This document shows positions 42,800 through 42,894 of a DNA stretch of 42,894 nucleotides, piece after piece. Origin of the DNA: Nocardia alni (GTDB taxonomy: Bacteria > Actinomycetota > Actinomycetes > Mycobacteriales > Mycobacteriaceae); the NCBI RefSeq assembly GCF_019038435.1, contig NZ_JAGPOX010000079.1, positions 1-42,894 on the forward strand, in the 5' to 3' direction. The notes below the pieces were generated by a model. The model did not search any database, had not been told where the DNA came from, and saw only the letters and a program-made list of their open reading frames with translations. How positions within the stretch are numbered: position 1 is the first letter of the stretch; every line of letters begins with the position of its first letter. The position numbers were made by a program, and so were the translations under genes.

Positions 42800-42843
42800 C
42801 TCCGCTTCGCTCCGGCGGGTTTTCGGCGCCCTGGGGGCGCGTC

Positions 42844-42894
42844 GGTCGGGCACCGCTGCTTGCTCCTTCGTCGCCTACGCAGCGGTACCCGACC
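42844..42894. terminator. hairpin at the right window edge
   Basis: GGTCGGGCACCGCTGC (42844-42859) and GCAGCGGTACCCGACC (42879-42894) form a 16-bp stem with one wobble and a 19-nt loop. It may be a terminator between the FHA gene and the next gene, or part of a repeat; the window ends here. Confidence 0.6.

Overview
The window reads as chromosome of a Nocardia-like actinomycete (Nocardiaceae, Mycobacteriales). GC is high with strong GC bias in third codon positions, GTG starts are common, and many genes look leaderless (a TAnnnT box 6-8 nt before the start codon). Both flanks follow the Mycobacterium tuberculosis gene order: ppa, D,D-carboxypeptidase, zinc metalloprotease, tilS, hpt on one side, and ftsH, folE, folP, folB, folK, DUF3180, Rv3604c-like, Rv3603c-like, panC, panD, coaX, lysS, lsr2 on the other. 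The genus call is inference from gene content; no rRNA or tRNA gene was seen.

Layout. 1-862: the 5' part of a type VII-secretion-type polymorphic toxin (minus strand) behind a small gene. 1061-3656: an SDR and a DapB-fold oxidoreductase divergent from a TetR regulator, with a candidate operator between. 3740-4411: DUF2752 membrane protein and a 62-aa protein. 4592-6105: a SufS-like cysteine desulfurase under a SAM-IV riboswitch with its own promoter. 6177-9247: LysE exporter, flavin reductase, YbaK-type deacylase, a shortened UraD-like protein and a dienoyl-CoA-isomerase-like crotonase. 9300-14182: the conserved ppa to hpt block. 14183-27901: an accessory segment between hpt and ftsH with a LysR regulator, an amidase carrying an in-frame repeat, a tandem membrane Ser/Thr kinase and pseudokinase pair, sugar/nucleoside kinases, an aldehyde dehydrogenase and DUF proteins. 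28222-38387: ftsH, the folate operon, and the pantothenate/CoA genes. 38522-39698: a cysteine-codon leader peptide, cysteine dioxygenase and rhodanese operon. 39861-42894: lysS, lsr2, an FHA-HTH regulator and terminal repeats.

How the parts work together. The fol genes make tetrahydrofolate from GTP and form one translationally coupled run; a 27-codon micro-ORF bridges folB and folK with ATGA overlaps on both sides. panC, panD and coaX lead from aspartate and pantoate to phosphopantothenate. Sulfur metabolism recurs: the SAM-IV riboswitch controls a cysteine desulfurase, and a leaderless Cys-Cys leader peptide precedes cysteine dioxygenase and rhodanese.

The most unusual content is the kinase/pseudokinase pair (17223-21859), two homologous six-TM proteins joined by a GTGA overlap, of which only the first keeps the catalytic residues. 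Next come the cysteine attenuator, the folB-folK micro-ORF, and several repeat families: hairpins in convergent gaps, GAGCGnAGCGnAG units that enter reading frames, and a 111-bp direct repeat.
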